Part shown: positions 1 to 11,703 of the stretch, one piece after another
Layout: every line of letters starts with the position of its first letter
Numbering within the stretch: the first letter of the stretch is position 1
Source of the DNA: Ectobacillus antri
GTDB taxonomy: Bacteria; Bacillota; Bacilli; Bacillales; Bacillaceae_G
Reading direction: 5' to 3'
Assembly (NCBI RefSeq): GCF_003852715.1
Contig: NZ_RIAV01000024.1
Coordinates: forward strand, 1 to 40,338
DNA: 40,338 bases
Program-made: the position numbers and the translations under genes
The notes under the pieces: generated by a model
What the model saw: only the letters and a program-made list of their open reading frames with translations
Told to the model about the DNA's origin: nothing
The model's database searches: none

Positions 1-85
<85 letters not shown>

Positions 86-123
86 AGTGTTTGTCTAGCT
101 AAAATAAATGTTGACGTTTCATG

Positions 124-148
124 TTTTGTTTAGTTTTCAAAGTTCAAC
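124..148 (-). promoter_or_regulatory. rRNA leader boxA-like antitermination element
   Basis: On the minus strand the leader reads CTTTGAAAACTAAACAAAA, closely resembling the conserved Bacillus rrn leader segment that contains boxA, where Nus factors load. It sits between the promoters and the mature 16S 5' end. Assigned by recalled motif only. Confidence 0.55.
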
Positions 149-170
149 CGCCGCTTGAAGCGACTTTATT

Positions 171-199
171 AATATACCATTTGTAAGTTTGTATGTCAA
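171..199 (-). promoter_or_regulatory. rrn promoter P2 (sigma-A type)
   Basis: On the minus strand a perfect TTGACA (199-194) is followed after 17 bp by TATATT (176-171), about 85 bp ahead of the mature 16S 5' end. This is the proximal promoter of a tandem pair, as usual for Bacillus rrn operons. Confidence 0.75.
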
Positions 200-244
200 C
201 ATCTTTTTAAAATGTTTTCATCACATAACTTGCTGACCTTTGTT

Positions 245-273
245 ATTATATAAGTTAATTTGTCGAAATGCAA
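245..273 (-). promoter_or_regulatory. rrn promoter P1 (sigma-A type)
   Basis: On the minus strand TTGCAT (273-268), a 17-bp spacer and a perfect TATAAT (250-245) form the distal member of a tandem pair. The gap between gyrA and 16S (86-379) holds only these promoters, the leader and the gyrA terminator. Confidence 0.65.
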
Positions 274-344
274 GTCTTTTATAATTTTTTATTATTTTAA
301 CGAAAACGTAGAAGCTATTAGCTAGGCAATTGACTTTTATATGT

Positions 345-381
345 AAGAAAAGAGGAAGGGAGATCTCCTTCCTCTTTTCTT
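345..381 (-). terminator. gyrA terminator hairpin
   Basis: There is a perfect 15-bp inverted repeat, 345-359 against 367-381, with a 7-nt loop. The stem begins inside the gyrA stop codon. The arm ends in a T-rich CTTTTCTTA on the minus strand, so the terminal U-tract is imperfect but the stem is strong. Confidence 0.75.
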
Positions 382-2839
382 ATTCTTCTATATCTATCGT
401 TTCTTCTTCATCTTGTCTCTCTGTTTTAGCAACAGTCGCAACTTCTTGATCACCATCTAGTCGAATGAGTTTTACACCCTGTGTATTTCTACCCATTCTC
501 GAAATTTGATCAACCGGTATACGGATAAGTACACCAGCAACGGTAATTAACATAATATCTTCTTCACCTTGAACAGATTTCAAAGCAACAAGCTTACCGT
601 TCTTATCTGTTATGTTACATGTTTTTAAACCTTTTCCACCACGACTTTGCATACGATATTCCGCAATAGGTGTTCGTTTGCCATAGCCATTTTTGGTAAC
701 AATTAATACATCCATGCTGTCTTCAGCTATCTCCATGCCTACCACATAATCTTCATCGCCTAAACTAATCGCTTTAACACCCGCTGCTGTTCTTCCCATT
801 GAGCGGACATCGGCTTCATGGAAACGAATCAACATACCATCGCTTGTGCCGACGATAATATCTTTATCTCCACTTGTTAAGCGTACAGAAATAAGCTCAT
901 CTTCTTCACGTAACGTGATTGCAATTAGACCATTATTTCTAATGTTAGCAAATGAAGATAACGGTGTTCTTTTTGCTAAGCCATGTTTGGTGCTAAAAAA
1001 TAGATAATGATCATCGCTAAATTCACGAATTGGAATGATCGCGTTAACCCATTCTCCTTTTTCTACTTCTAGTAGATTGATGATTGGTATACCTTTAGCA
1101 GTACGACTGTACTCTGGAATTTCATATCCCTTAGTTCGATATACCTTTCCTTTATTGGTAAAGAAGAGAATATGATCATGTGTAGAAGTTGTCAGCAAAT
1201 GCTCAACAAAATCATCATCATTTGTCCCCATTCCTTGTACACCTCGACCGCCGCGTCTCTGCGTTTTATACGTGGAAGCTGGCAGTCTCTTAATGTATCC
1301 ATTATGAGTTAGCGTAATAACTATATTTTGTTCCGGTATCAAGTCCTCGTCCTCTATTGACTCAAGACCTCCAGAAACGATTTCTGTTCGACGCATATCA
1401 TTAAATCGTTCTTTAATTTCTAGTAATTCTTCCCTGATGATTTCTAGTACTTTCTCTTCATCAGCTAAAATAGCTTGTAACTCTGCGATTACCTGCAGTA
1501 GCTCTTTATATTCATCTTCAATCTTATCTCGTTCTAAGCCAGTTAAACGTTGTAAACGCATATCAAGAATCGCTTGTGCCTGCTTATCACTCAGATTGAA
1601 GCGCTCAATTAATCCTTGTCTTGCTTCCTCAGTCGTGCGAGACCCACGTATTAAACTAATAACCTCGTCTAAATGATCTAGTGCAATTCGTAACCCTTCT
1701 AAGATATGAGCACGTGCTTCCGCTTTTTCAAGTTCATATGCTGTACGTCTCTTGATAACTACCTTTTGGTGCTCTAGATAGTGATATAAACATTGTTTTA
1801 GATTTAAAACCTTAGGTTCACCATCTACTAGAGATAACATGTTGATACCAAAGCTCGTTTGCAAAGCTGTTTGTTTATATAAATTGTTAAGTAATACGTT
1901 GGCATTAGCATCACGTCTAACTTCCATGACGATACGCATACCGTTACGATCTGATTCATCCCTAAGATCCGTAATGCCATCTATCTTTTTGTCACGAACT
2001 AGTTCAGCAATCTTTTCAATGAGTTTTGCTTTGTTGACTTGATAAGGCAGCTCACTCACTATGATAGATTGACGATTGTTACTGCGCTCTTCAATTTCTA
2101 CCTTCGCGCGAATTATTACACTGCCTCGCCCTGTTTCATAAGCTCGGCGAATTCCACTTCGTCCCAAAATTTGTCCTGCGGTCGGGAAATCTGGACCAGG
2201 AATAAATTCCATAAGCTCGGCAATAGTAATGTCAGGATTTTTGCTTAGCGCTAGTATTCCATCAATGACTTCTCCTAGCTGATGAGGTGGGATATTTGTT
2301 GCCATTCCGACAGCAATTCCCGTTGCACCGTTAACAAGTAGATTAGGAAAACGTGCAGGTAATACAATTGGTTCTCTTTCTGCACCGTCATAATTATCTT
2401 GATAATCAATTGTGTTTTTAGAGATATCTCGAACTAACTCCATTGAAATTTTAGACATTCTTGCTTCCGTATAACGCATAGCCGCAGCTGCATCTCCGTC
2501 AACAGATCCAAAGTTACCATGGCCATCTACTAACATATAGCGTTGGTTAAAATCCTGTGCCATACGTACCATTGTATCGTATACTGCAGAATCACCATGA
2601 GGGTGATACTTACCAATAACTTCTCCTACAATACGGGCGGATTTCTTGTACGGTTTATCCGCAATAATACCTAAATCATTCATAGCATATAAAATTCTTC
2701 GATGTACAGGTTTTAAACCGTCACGCACATCAGGTAATGCACGAGATACAATAACACTCATAGCATAATCTAAGAACGAAGAACGCATTTCTTGGCTAAT
2801 ATTAATTTCTCGAACTCGAGCTTGTTGGTTTTCTGACAT
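380..2839 (-). CDS. gyrA: DNA gyrase subunit A
   Basis: This is the breakage-reunion subunit of gyrase, which with GyrB introduces ATP-driven negative supercoils. It has 819 residues, a normal Bacillus length. The catalytic tyrosine is Tyr123 in RYTEARM. The quinolone-resistance region reads HGDSAVYDT with Ser84 and Asp88; Ser at the first position is the usual susceptible-type residue. The GyrA box QRRGGRG lies at the start of the C-terminal beta-pinwheel, and the tail is acidic. The ATG follows a strong GGAGGTG ribosome site. It sits 79 bp after gyrB, probably co-transcribed with it, and is followed by a hairpin terminator and an rRNA operon. No sign of disruption. Confidence 0.98.
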   Translation of the reverse strand: MSENQQARVREINISQEMRSSFLDYAMSVIVSRALPDVRDGLKPVHRRILYAMNDLGIIADKPYKKSARIVGEVIGKYHPHGDSAVYDTMVRMAQDFNQRYMLVDGHGNFGSVDGDAAAAMRYTEARMSKISMELVRDISKNTIDYQDNYDGAEREPIVLPARFPNLLVNGATGIAVGMATNIPPHQLGEVIDGILALSKNPDITIAELMEFIPGPDFPTAGQILGRSGIRRAYETGRGSVIIRAKVEIEERSNNRQSIIVSELPYQVNKAKLIEKIAELVRDKKIDGITDLRDESDRNGMRIVMEVRRDANANVLLNNLYKQTALQTSFGINMLSLVDGEPKVLNLKQCLYHYLEHQKVVIKRRTAYELEKAEARAHILEGLRIALDHLDEVISLIRGSRTTEEARQGLIERFNLSDKQAQAILDMRLQRLTGLERDKIEDEYKELLQVIAELQAILADEEKVLEIIREELLEIKERFNDMRRTEIVSGGLESIEDEDLIPEQNIVITLTHNGYIKRLPASTYKTQRRGGRGVQGMGTNDDDFVEHLLTTSTHDHILFFTNKGKVYRTKGYEIPEYSRTAKGIPIINLLEVEKGEWVNAIIPIREFSDDHYLFFSTKHGLAKRTPLSSFANIRNNGLIAITLREEDELISVRLTSGDKDIIVGTSDGMLIRFHEADVRSMGRTAAGVKAISLGDEDYVVGMEIAEDSMDVLIVTKNGYGKRTPIAEYRMQSRGGKGLKTCNITDKNGKLVALKSVQGEEDIMLITVAGVLIRIPVDQISRMGRNTQGVKLIRLDGDQEVATVAKTERQDEEETIDIEE

Positions 2840-2918
2840 TCGCCAGCACCTCCTCTTCTTTCGAACACATCTTGTTTATATGAAGAGAAAACAGGAATAT
2901 TGCATTCCTGTCATTCTT

Positions 2919-4856
<1,938 letters not shown>

Positions 4857-4879
4857 CTACTTTTCCATTTAACAGATAC

Positions 4880-5992
4880 TCATCTGTTTATCGTACCGCT
4901 TGTTACCCGAATTGTTTTTGCTTTTTTTAGAGTTTCATGCTCAATGCCGTCTACACTCGTTGTTGTTACGAATGTCTGCACTTTCCCTTGAATCGTATTT
5001 AAAAGATGAGACTGACGATAATCATCCAATTCTGATAAAACATCATCTAACAGAAGAATAGGGTATTCTTTTACTTCAGAATGAATCAATTCTATTTCAG
5101 CCAGTTTTAAGGAGAGGGCGGTTGTACGTTGTTGACCTTGGGAACCGAAAATTTGTACATTTTTATCATTCACAAAAAAATGTAAATCATCTCTGTGGGG
5201 ACCGATCAAAGTTGTACCTCGAAACATCTCTCGCTTTTTAATAGTCTGAAAATTTTCGTAGTATACTTCTTTCATCTTCGACAAATCCATTGATTCTGAT
5301 ACATCTATGCTAGGCTTGTACACAATTTTCAACTCTTCAAGTCCACGACTAATTCCACGATGTATAGGTGCAGCCCATTCTTGTAAAAGTTGTAGAAATT
5401 CAAAGCGTTTTTTTAAAATTTTAGCACCGTGTTCAATTAACTGAATTGTAAATATATCAAGCATTGCTGCATTTTTAGGTGTATCTTCTGTCATGGATTT
5501 TAATAAATGGTTTCTTTGCGTTAATATTTTTTGATATTGACTTAATTCATACAAATATACAGGCGCAATTTGTCCAAGTTCCATATCTAGAAAACGTCTT
5601 CTAATCTGGGGGCTGCCTTTTACCAAATTTAAATCTTCTGGAGCAAACATAACAACATTCATTTCGCCAATATATTGGCTCAATTTTGATTGCTCCAGAT
5701 GATTAAGTTTAGCCTTTTTCCCTTTTTTGGAGATCAATAGTTCCATTTGTATCGCAGAATGCTTTTTTTGAAGCATCCCTTTTATTTTACCATACTCTGC
5801 ATCCCATTGGATAAGTTCACGATCATTTGGTGTACGGTGCGATTTAGCCATCGCTAATACGTAAATAGCCTCCATGAGGTTTGTTTTCCCCTGAGCGTTT
5901 TCTCCTATAATGACGTTTACTTGATTTTCAAAAGTTACTTCCAGATGTTCATAGTTACGATAATGCTGCAGTTCTAGTCCTTGAATATACAA
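4880..5992 (-). CDS. recF: DNA replication and repair protein RecF
   Basis: RecF is an SMC-like ATPase that acts with RecO and RecR to load RecA at gaps during recombinational repair. It has 370 aa, normal length. Walker A is [10 protein letters not shown] near residue 35, the signature region includes [17 protein letters not shown], and Walker B/D-loop is [12 protein letters not shown]. The start is TTG, 6 nt after GGGAGG, giving MYIQGLEL as in other bacilli. It is 16 bp downstream of yaaA and upstream of gyrB. Confidence 0.97.
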   Translation of the reverse strand: MYIQGLELQHYRNYEHLEVTFENQVNVIIGENAQGKTNLMEAIYVLAMAKSHRTPNDRELIQWDAEYGKIKGMLQKKHSAIQMELLISKKGKKAKLNHLEQSKLSQYIGEMNVVMFAPEDLNLVKGSPQIRRRFLDMELGQIAPVYLYELSQYQKILTQRNHLLKSMTEDTPKNAAMLDIFTIQLIEHGAKILKKRFEFLQLLQEWAAPIHRGISRGLEELKIVYKPSIDVSESMDLSKMKEVYYENFQTIKKREMFRGTTLIGPHRDDLHFFVNDKNVQIFGSQGQQRTTALSLKLAEIELIHSEVKEYPILLLDDVLSELDDYRQSHLLNTIQGKVQTFVTTTSVDGIEHETLKKAKTIRVTSGTINR

Positions 5993-6008
5993 AGGGATCC
6001 TCCCTTAT

Positions 6009-6221
6009 TTAAGCCTTTACTTGAAATATACCAAATCCAGTAATCTCAATCTTATCTTGATTATACAATTTACGTCCACGACGATTTTCTGATTCTCCGT
6101 TTACATAGATTTCATTTTCTTGAAGAAACCATTTTGCTTCTCCGCCTGTTTGAATTACGTCGGCAACTTTCAAAAACTGTCCTAACGTAATATATTCTGT
6201 CGAAATTTGAATGATTTTCAT
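6009..6221 (-). CDS. yaaA: S4-domain RNA-binding protein YaaA (RlbA-like)
   Basis: This is a 70-residue protein consisting of one S4-like RNA-binding fold. It shows ITLGQFLKVADVIQTGG (helix-turn of S4), then a YVNGE strand and the basic NRRGRKL motif. The family sits between dnaN and recF in nearly all Bacillaceae. A role in ribosome assembly has been proposed, but the exact function is poorly defined. It is 16 bp ahead of recF and probably leads the yaaA-recF-gyrB-gyrA unit. A TACAAT -10-like hexamer lies in the upstream gap, but no convincing -35. Confidence 0.92.
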   Translation of the reverse strand: MKIIQISTEYITLGQFLKVADVIQTGGEAKWFLQENEIYVNGESENRRGRKLYNQDKIEITGFGIFQVKA

Positions 6222-6334
6222 TACATTCGCTCACTTTCCGAATTTGTTCATTCTTTCATTGTACTAAAAAAAACAAGAATAGAAAAGGATTGGCCCAATA
6301 AAAGGATAATGCTATTTTGTTTAGTTTTGATAGT

Positions 6335-6364
6335 AAAAGCCGCCATGATATTTTGGCGGCTTTT
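6335..6364 (-). terminator. Terminator between dnaN and yaaA
   Basis: AAAAGCCGCC (6335-6344), a 10-nt loop and GGCGGCTTTT (6355-6364) form a GC-rich stem. It has A-runs on one side and T-runs on the other, so it could stop transcription in either direction. Its position downstream of dnaN suggests partial separation of dnaA-dnaN from yaaA-recF-gyr. Confidence 0.85.
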
Positions 6365-6418
6365 TATAAAACGTATAAAAATTTAAGAATTGTTTTAGAA
6401 AGATAGTGAATTTGGTTT

Positions 6419-7564
6419 TTAGTATGTGCGAACAGGTAAAATCAGTTGCACAATGGAATCATCATTTGACGTACGAATTAGAAATGGACGCATAGCTCCT
6501 GTAAAGCTAGTCCTAATTTCTGTGCTTTCTAATACTTTTAGCGCATCCATCATATATTTTGCACTAAAAGAAATTTTGAGCTCTTCTCCCTCTATGCTCT
6601 CGCATTGTATTTCTTCCACCACTTTACCAATTTCAGGGGAATTTGAAGAAATCTCAATCATGTTGTTTGCTAGGGTAGATAACTTAACCACATTGTTTCT
6701 CCCATCTCTAGCAAGTAATGATGCACGGTCAATGGCTTGTAAAAATTCTTTTGTGTTTACCATGATATCAGTTTTGCTGTTATCTGGAATTAAGCGTGAT
6801 GTATCAGGATAGTTTCCCTCTAATAATCTGGTAAAAAACAAGAGATGCTTTGTTCGGAACAAGACTTGATAATCTGTAATAACAATATCAACCATTTCTT
6901 CAGACTCATCAAGAATTTTACTTAATTCATTTAAACTTTTTCCTGGAATTACAACGTTAGCTTGAAAGTCTGCAGCAAGTTTTCCAGCTGCAATTTTTGC
7001 TTTTCGTAATGCTAGACGATGACTATCTGTTGCAATACAAATCAATTCACTGTTATATACCTTCCAGTTTACACCTGTCAAGATCGGGCGCGTTTCTGAT
7101 GTTGATACAGCAAATACGGTTTGTCTAATCATATGTTTAAGTAGATCTGTGGGTAACTGGAATACATTTTGGTCTTCAATTTGCGGTAATAGCGGGTATT
7201 CTTGTGCATCTAAACCATTTAAGTTAAATTCCGCTTTTCCTGATTTGATTTTAGTCATAAAATGATTTTCCACTTCAATTTCAACTGTATCTTTCGGTAG
7301 TTTTTTAACGATTTCACTAAAATATTTTGCTTGCAGTACAATACTTCCTGCTCTTTCAATATCTACAACGGATTTACCATTTTCTTCAGTTGGAATAAAA
7401 GATTCAATGGAGATATCGGAATCACTTCCTGTTAGTGTTACACCTTCTTCGTGTGCAACAATTTTTATGCCGGTTAAAATCGGAATTGTTGTACGGGAAG
7501 AGATGGCTTTCATAACATCTTGTACACTACGGACAAGATAATCCTTCTGAATAATAAATTTCAT
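6419..7564 (-). CDS. dnaN: DNA polymerase III beta subunit (sliding clamp)
   Basis: DnaN forms the homodimeric ring that tethers PolC/DnaE to DNA and recruits MutS, DnaA regulators and other partners. It has 381 aa with three repeated clamp domains. Readable blocks include SSRTTIPILTGIKI, SETRPILTGVNW and the C-terminal MRPFLIR...LILPVRTY, which forms part of the hydrophobic cleft. ATG follows GGAGG with good spacing. It lies downstream of dnaA across the oriC unwinding region. Confidence 0.98.
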   Translation of the reverse strand: MKFIIQKDYLVRSVQDVMKAISSRTTIPILTGIKIVAHEEGVTLTGSDSDISIESFIPTEENGKSVVDIERAGSIVLQAKYFSEIVKKLPKDTVEIEVENHFMTKIKSGKAEFNLNGLDAQEYPLLPQIEDQNVFQLPTDLLKHMIRQTVFAVSTSETRPILTGVNWKVYNSELICIATDSHRLALRKAKIAAGKLAADFQANVVIPGKSLNELSKILDESEEMVDIVITDYQVLFRTKHLLFFTRLLEGNYPDTSRLIPDNSKTDIMVNTKEFLQAIDRASLLARDGRNNVVKLSTLANNMIEISSNSPEIGKVVEEIQCESIEGEELKISFSAKYMMDALKVLESTEIRTSFTGAMRPFLIRTSNDDSIVQLILPVRTY

Positions 7565-7622
7565 GAAAAAAATCCTCCAGTCATTTGAATACTTTCTAGT
7601 TAACTAAATAATAATAAAAAAT

Positions 7623-7674
7623 TAGTAGTAATAGTAATAGTGCTTGTTGATATGTGGATAACCTCTGTGGAGTA
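7623..7674. other. oriC: oriC basal unwinding module: DnaA-trios plus DnaA boxes
   Basis: On the plus strand six consecutive triplets TAG TAG TAA TAG TAA TAG occupy 7623-7640, matching the DnaA-trio consensus 5'-TA(G/A)-3'. They are followed by a short spacer, a perfect DnaA box TGTGGATAA at 7653-7661 and a weaker TGTGGAGTA at 7666-7674. A/T-only sequence lies immediately left (about 7600-7622). This is the order box-box-spacer-trios-AT-rich DNA described for B. subtilis, between dnaA and dnaN. Confidence 0.85.
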
Positions 7675-7676
7675 AG

Positions 7677-7710
7677 GAAAAAACAGTCTATCAACATGTG
7701 GATAGACTGT
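7677..7710 (-). terminator. dnaA terminator with embedded DnaA box
   Basis: There is a perfect 10-bp inverted repeat, ACAGTCTATC (7683-7692) and GATAGACTGT (7701-7710), with an 8-nt loop. On the minus strand it is followed by six T's (7683-7678). The loop and right arm contain TGTGGATAG (7697-7705), one mismatch from the DnaA box. A further near-box TTATTCACA lies at 7728-7736. Confidence 0.8.
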
Positions 7711-7744
7711 GTGTAATTACAAGGAGGTTATTCACATTATTCGA

Positions 7745-9091
7745 CTAGTTTTTCAATATATTGCGAACTTCATCGAGCTGTTTTTGAAGTTGTGTGTCAA
7801 CTTTTACAAGTTTAGAAATTTTTTCGTGTGCATGAATAACAGTAGTATGATCTCTACCTCCAAATTCTTCTCCAATTTTAGGCAAAGAAGAATCGGTTAA
7901 CTCACGAGACAGATACATTGCAATTTGTCTTGGAAAGGCCACGGATTTAGTACGTTTCTTTGCTTTGAAATCTTCTAATTTAACTTGAAACAGTTGACCT
8001 ACCGCTTTTTGAATTTCCTGTATTGTAATTATTTTTGGCTTTGCATTTGGAATAATGTGCTTTAATGCTTCAGCAGCTAAGTCTGCATTAATATCTTTAT
8101 TAATTAAAGAAGAGTAAGCAACAACACGAATGAGCGCACCTTCCAATTCACGAATATTTGAATCGATTTGATTAGCAATATATAACATAACTTCATTTGG
8201 GATGTCTAATCCCTCTGCTTTTGCCTTTTTACGTAAAATCGCAATTCTTGTTTCAAGATCTGGTGGAGTAATGTCCGTAATTAGGCCCCATTCAAATCGA
8301 GAACGCAATCGATCTTCTAGTGTAGGTATCTCTTTTGGAGGACGATCGCTAGAAATTACAATCTGTTTGCTTTCTTCATGAAGAGCGTTGAATGTATGGA
8401 AGAACTCTTCCTGTGTTTGTTCTTTTCCCGCTAAAAACTGAATATCATCTATGAGAAGCACATCTACATTTCGATATTTATTGCGGAAATCAACGGCTTT
8501 ATTGTCACGAATAGAGTTAATAAATTCGTTTGTAAATTTTTCTGAAGAAAGATATACCACTTTTGCGTTTGGATTATGCTCAATTACATAGTGGCCAATC
8601 GCATGCATAAGATGTGTTTTTCCCAATCCAACACCACCGTAGATAAAGAGAGGATTGTAGGCTTTAGCTGGTGCTTCAGCGACCGCGAGGGATGCAGCGT
8701 GCGCAAATCGATTGCCAGAGCCTATTACAAATGTATCAAACGTATATTTTGGATTTAACATACTTTGTGGGATGTTATTGGGTTCATCTTGCATTGCTTT
8801 TGCTTTTTTTGCCGGAGGATAATCGAACTCCTCTTCCGCTTCAACTTGAGGAATAATAAAACGAACCTCTAGTTCTTCACCTGTAACCTGATACAAAGTT
8901 TCGGATATAAGATTGGAGTAATGGGATTCCAACCAATCGCGTGCAAAGTCATTTGGAGCGATGACGGTAAGATGGTGTTTTTTTAAAGAATGAGCTTTAG
9001 TGGACTTAAGCCAAGTTTCAAAGCTGGGTTTACTCACTTTTTTTTCAAGCTCTTGTAAAGTCCGATTCCATAAATCTGTGATATTTTCCAA
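7745..9091 (-). CDS. dnaA: Chromosomal replication initiator DnaA
   Basis: DnaA is the AAA+ initiator that binds DnaA boxes and melts oriC. It has 448 aa (B. subtilis 446). Domain I starts [17 protein letters not shown], followed by a variable acidic domain II. Domain III has Walker [11 protein letters not shown], Walker [10 protein letters not shown] and the sensor/arginine-finger region [10 protein letters not shown]. Domain IV has the DNA-binding signature [16 protein letters not shown] chose the TTG start at 9091: it is 7 nt after AAGGAGGG and aligns with known Bacillus DnaA N-termini. An upstream ATG at 9130 would add 13 unrelated residues. It is flanked on both sides by DnaA boxes and is probably autoregulated. 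Confidence 0.98.
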   Translation of the reverse strand: MENITDLWNRTLQELEKKVSKPSFETWLKSTKAHSLKKHHLTVIAPNDFARDWLESHYSNLISETLYQVTGEELEVRFIIPQVEAEEEFDYPPAKKAKAMQDEPNNIPQSMLNPKYTFDTFVIGSGNRFAHAASLAVAEAPAKAYNPLFIYGGVGLGKTHLMHAIGHYVIEHNPNAKVVYLSSEKFTNEFINSIRDNKAVDFRNKYRNVDVLLIDDIQFLAGKEQTQEEFFHTFNALHEESKQIVISSDRPPKEIPTLEDRLRSRFEWGLITDITPPDLETRIAILRKKAKAEGLDIPNEVMLYIANQIDSNIRELEGALIRVVAYSSLINKDINADLAAEALKHIIPNAKPKIITIQEIQKAVGQLFQVKLEDFKAKKRTKSVAFPRQIAMYLSRELTDSSLPKIGEEFGGRDHTTVIHAHEKISKLVKVDTQLQKQLDEVRNILKN

Positions 9092-9225
9092 TAGTATCCC
9101 TCCTTTATCGTGAAATAATGAAGTGTTCAAGTTTTGTACACCTCAGAAAGCGTACGAACGAATATTTATACATACAAACAGAAGTTTATATTTTATATAA
9201 AATAAAAAGTGTTAAAACACACAGG

Positions 9226-9523
9226 TTGTGGACAAGTGGTTATCAACATGTGATAATAAATGTCCACAAGTTATTCACAACATGTGGATAATAATATACA
9301 AACCAAAACTTGTCCAAAGGTGAAAACAAAAATATAATATCAAAAAAAAGCAGTATTATCAATGTGTTTTGAAAAGTTATCCACAAAATCAACCTGTTGT
9401 GGAGAAAAGATATTCCCAACACGATATACTGTGTAAAAGATTGAAATATAGTTGTTAACATTTTTGAGAGCTGATTTGTATTATCCACAGATTTAAAATT
9501 CATGTGTAAAAACCTGTGAATAG
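9226..9523. other. oriC: oriC upstream DnaA-box cluster
   Basis: The 545-bp gap between dnaA and rpmH is A/T-rich and dense with DnaA boxes. Three are perfect: TGTGGATAA (9283-9291), TTATCCACA (9377-9385) and TTATCCACA (9481-9489). Near-matches include TTATTCACA (9271-9279) and TGTGAATAG (9515-9523). An inverted pair TTGTGGACA (9226-9234) and TGTCCACAA (9261-9269) is also present. This corresponds to the dnaA-upstream half of the bipartite Bacillus origin and would also control the dnaA promoter. I could not place the dnaA promoter with confidence. Confidence 0.9.
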
Positions 9524-9560
9524 GATAAAATTGCATATAAGATGAAAATTCCGATAACCA

Positions 9561-9590
9561 TTGACATTTTGCTGGTGCATTAACTATAAT
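9561..9590 (+). promoter_or_regulatory. rpmH-rnpA promoter
   Basis: A perfect TTGACA (9561-9566), an 18-bp spacer and a perfect TATAAT (9585-9590) lie 46 bp upstream of rpmH. This is a strong sigma-A promoter, as expected for a ribosomal protein gene. Confidence 0.85.
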
Positions 9591-9636
9591 TTATAAGACT
9601 GTCTTTTACAGTTAATCCTCAGGGAGGTGTCATATA

Positions 9637-9771
9637 ATGAAAAGAACTTACCAACCAAATAAACGTAAGCGCAGTAAAGTACATGGTTTTCGTAGCCGTA
9701 TGAGCACTGCTAACGGCCGTAAAGTTCTTGCAGCTCGTCGCCGCAAGGGAAGAAAAGTATTATCTGCGTAG
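9637..9771 (+). CDS. rpmH: 50S ribosomal protein L34
   Basis: L34 is a 44-residue, very basic protein of the large ribosomal subunit. The sequence [18 protein letters not shown] followed by [18 protein letters not shown] is the canonical L34. The start has a strong AGGGAGGTG site. It is the first gene on the rightward replichore and is followed directly by a terminator that would leave rnpA to read-through or partial termination. Confidence 0.98.
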   Translation: MKRTYQPNKRKRSKVHGFRSRMSTANGRKVLAARRRKGRKVLSA

Positions 9772-9798
9772 ACCACTGATCGCTCAGTGGTCTTTTTT
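9771..9798 (+). terminator. rpmH terminator
   Basis: GACCACTGA (9771-9779), a 4-nt loop, TCAGTGGTC (9784-9792) and six T's form a canonical intrinsic terminator. The stem starts at the last base of the rpmH stop codon. It may set a high L34 to RnpA ratio. Confidence 0.9.
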
Positions 9799-9889
9799 CT
9801 AGGGAGATGAAAAAGGTCTAATCAGAAAAGGCGGCATGCTTATTAGACTTACATATACCGCTGAACGAAATACAGGAGTGTTGAAACGG

Positions 9890-10252
9890 ATGAAGAAAAA
9901 GAATAGAGTGAAGAAAAACGTGGAATTTCAAGCGGTGTTTCAAAAAGGTAAATCCAGTGCAAATCGCCAATTTGTTCTGTATAGTTTAGACAAACCTGGT
10001 CAGGAGGAATTTCGTATTGGATTGTCCGTAAGTAAAAAGGTAGGAAATGCCGTGGCGCGCAATCGAATAAAAAGAGTAATTCGTCAAGTATTCACAGAAT
10101 TAAAACAATGCATAGATTCCGAAAAAGATTTTGTTATAATAGCAAGGAAGCCCTGTGCAGAAATGACATATGAGCAAATGAAAAGTAGCTTGTTGCATGT
10201 TATGCGTAGATTAGGTATGAAAGTACCTATTCAGGAGCGAAAAGAAGGATAA
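9890..10252 (+). CDS. rnpA: Ribonuclease P protein component
   Basis: RnpA is the protein cofactor of RNase P, which removes 5' leaders from pre-tRNAs. It has 120 aa. The basic N-terminus [17 protein letters not shown] is followed by the RNR signature [15 protein letters not shown] and [14 protein letters not shown] chose ATG 9890 from family alignment. A TTG at 9881 is in frame but only 2 nt from the AGGAG, and the ATG spacing (11 nt) is somewhat long. It sits between rpmH and spoIIIJ as in most bacteria. Confidence 0.96.
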   Translation: MKKKNRVKKNVEFQAVFQKGKSSANRQFVLYSLDKPGQEEFRIGLSVSKKVGNAVARNRIKRVIRQVFTELKQCIDSEKDFVIIARKPCAEMTYEQMKSSLLHVMRRLGMKVPIQERKEG

Positions 10253-10283
10253 AAGTGGTATACATAAAAGGAGGAAGTAGTCC

Positions 10284-11045
10284 GTGAAAAAGAAAATTAC
10301 TTTTCTGGTTATGATGATGGCGTTTATGGCTGTTATCACCGGCTGTAGTGAAGTTAACAAGCCGATTACACCGGAAAGCGAAGGCGTTTGGAATGAATAT
10401 TTCGTGTATCCGCTTTCTCAGTTAATTACATTCTTTGCCGAATTGTTTAATAATGACTATGGATTATCAATTGTCGTTGTAACAATTATTATTCGTCTAG
10501 CATTATTACCGCTTATGATTAAGCAAACCAAAAGTACAAAAGCAATGCAAATGCTGCAACCTGAAATGGTAAAACTACGAGAGAAATACGCGTCTAAAGA
10601 CCAAGTTACACAGCAAAAGCTACAACAAGAAATGATGCAATTGTATCAAAAGCACGGTGTAAACCCGTTATCCGGCTGTTTACCTATCTTTATCCAAATG
10701 CCTGTTTTATTTGCGTTTTATCATGCAATTATGCGTACAATGGAAATCAAACAGCACAGCTTTTTATGGTTTGATCTTGGACATCCTGATCCGATTTACG
10801 TCTTGCCGATTGTCGCGGGGATTACAACATTTATTCAACAAAAGATTGCTATGAAGGGGACACCACCAAATCCACAAATGACGATGATGCTTTGGTTAAT
10901 GCCAATTATGATCTTAATTTTTGCCATTAACTTCCCTGCAGCTTTATCTTTATACTGGGTTGTTGGTAATATATTCAGTATTGCACAAACTTACTTTATA
11001 AAAGGACCGACCTTAAAAGAAACAGAAGAGGGTGCAAGCAAGTGA
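10284..11045 (+). CDS. spoIIIJ: Membrane protein insertase YidC1 (SpoIIIJ), lipoprotein
   Basis: YidC/Oxa1 family insertase, which helps integrate membrane proteins; the Bacillus SpoIIIJ paralogue is also needed for sigma-G activation in the forespore. It has 253 aa. The lipoprotein signal has lipobox ITGC with Cys21. The conserved positively charged groove residue is Arg71 in [10 protein letters not shown]. The YidC core includes [21 protein letters not shown], and about five membrane segments are visible. GTG start after AGGAGG. It overlaps jag by 4 nt, implying translational coupling. Confidence 0.95.
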   Translation: MKKKITFLVMMMAFMAVITGCSEVNKPITPESEGVWNEYFVYPLSQLITFFAELFNNDYGLSIVVVTIIIRLALLPLMIKQTKSTKAMQMLQPEMVKLREKYASKDQVTQQKLQQEMMQLYQKHGVNPLSGCLPIFIQMPVLFAFYHAIMRTMEIKQHSFLWFDLGHPDPIYVLPIVAGITTFIQQKIAMKGTPPNPQMTMMLWLMPIMILIFAINFPAALSLYWVVGNIFSIAQTYFIKGPTLKETEEGASK

Positions 11046-11659
11046 ATGCGATAACCGCTAAAGGTCAGACTGTTGATGAAGCTATAGAGTTCGCTTTAAG
11101 GCAGCTGCAGGTTCCGCGTGAGCAAGTTGAAATTCGAGTTATTGATGAGGGGAAAAGAGGTTTTTTGGGCCTGATCGGTAACAAACCTGCTATTGTAGAT
11201 GTGATGATTAAGAAAAATGCTGCTGATGAGGCAGAAAAGTATCTCAAAAATATTATTTCTGAAATGGCAATAGATGTACAAGTCGAGAAACAATTAAAAG
11301 GAAAAGAACTTACGTTTATTTTATCAGGTTCTCAAGTTGCTTTATTAATTGGAAAGCGCGGTGCAACCTTAAATGCATTGCAACAGTTGACACAGCTTGT
11401 TGCAAATCGATATACAAAGCAGTATATTAACATAATTTTAGATGCTGAAGATTATCGGAACAAACGTAAGAAAACATTGGAGCTCTTGGCTAATCGCTTA
11501 GCCAAACAAGTATACACGACAAGAAAACCAGTAATACTTGAACCAATGCCATCGTTTGAGCGTAAAATTATTCATCAAGTACTCGCTAATCACCCACATA
11601 TTCATACAACATCAGCTGGTACAGAACCGCATCGACATGTCGTTATAGAGCCAAAATAG
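11042..11659 (+). CDS. jag: RNA-binding protein Jag (KhpB/EloR), Jag-N, KH and R3H domains
   Basis: It has 205 aa. The Jag-N domain (about 1-52) starts [22 protein letters not shown] domain contains the RNA-binding [13 protein letters not shown]. The C-terminal R3H domain contains [16 protein letters not shown]. In pneumococci and other Firmicutes the homologue (EloR/KhpB) pairs with KhpA and affects cell elongation and division. GTG start inside the end of spoIIIJ. It is followed by a strong terminator ending the rpmH-rnpA-spoIIIJ-jag block. Confidence 0.94.
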   Translation: MNAITAKGQTVDEAIEFALRQLQVPREQVEIRVIDEGKRGFLGLIGNKPAIVDVMIKKNAADEAEKYLKNIISEMAIDVQVEKQLKGKELTFILSGSQVALLIGKRGATLNALQQLTQLVANRYTKQYINIILDAEDYRNKRKKTLELLANRLAKQVYTTRKPVILEPMPSFERKIIHQVLANHPHIHTTSAGTEPHRHVVIEPK

Positions 11660-11671
11660 AGATACAAGAAA

Positions 11672-11703
11672 AGCGCCCAGAAGTGAATCTGGGCGCTTTT
11701 TTT
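11672..11703 (+). terminator. jag terminator
   Basis: AGCGCCCAGA (11672-11681), a 6-nt loop and TCTGGGCGCT (11688-11697) are followed by six more T's. This is a canonical strong intrinsic terminator. Confidence 0.95.

Noticed and set aside
9243-9536. 97-codon minus-strand open frame in oriC.
   Set aside because: It is composed of DnaA boxes and A/T-rich origin DNA, and has low-complexity content and no ribosome site.
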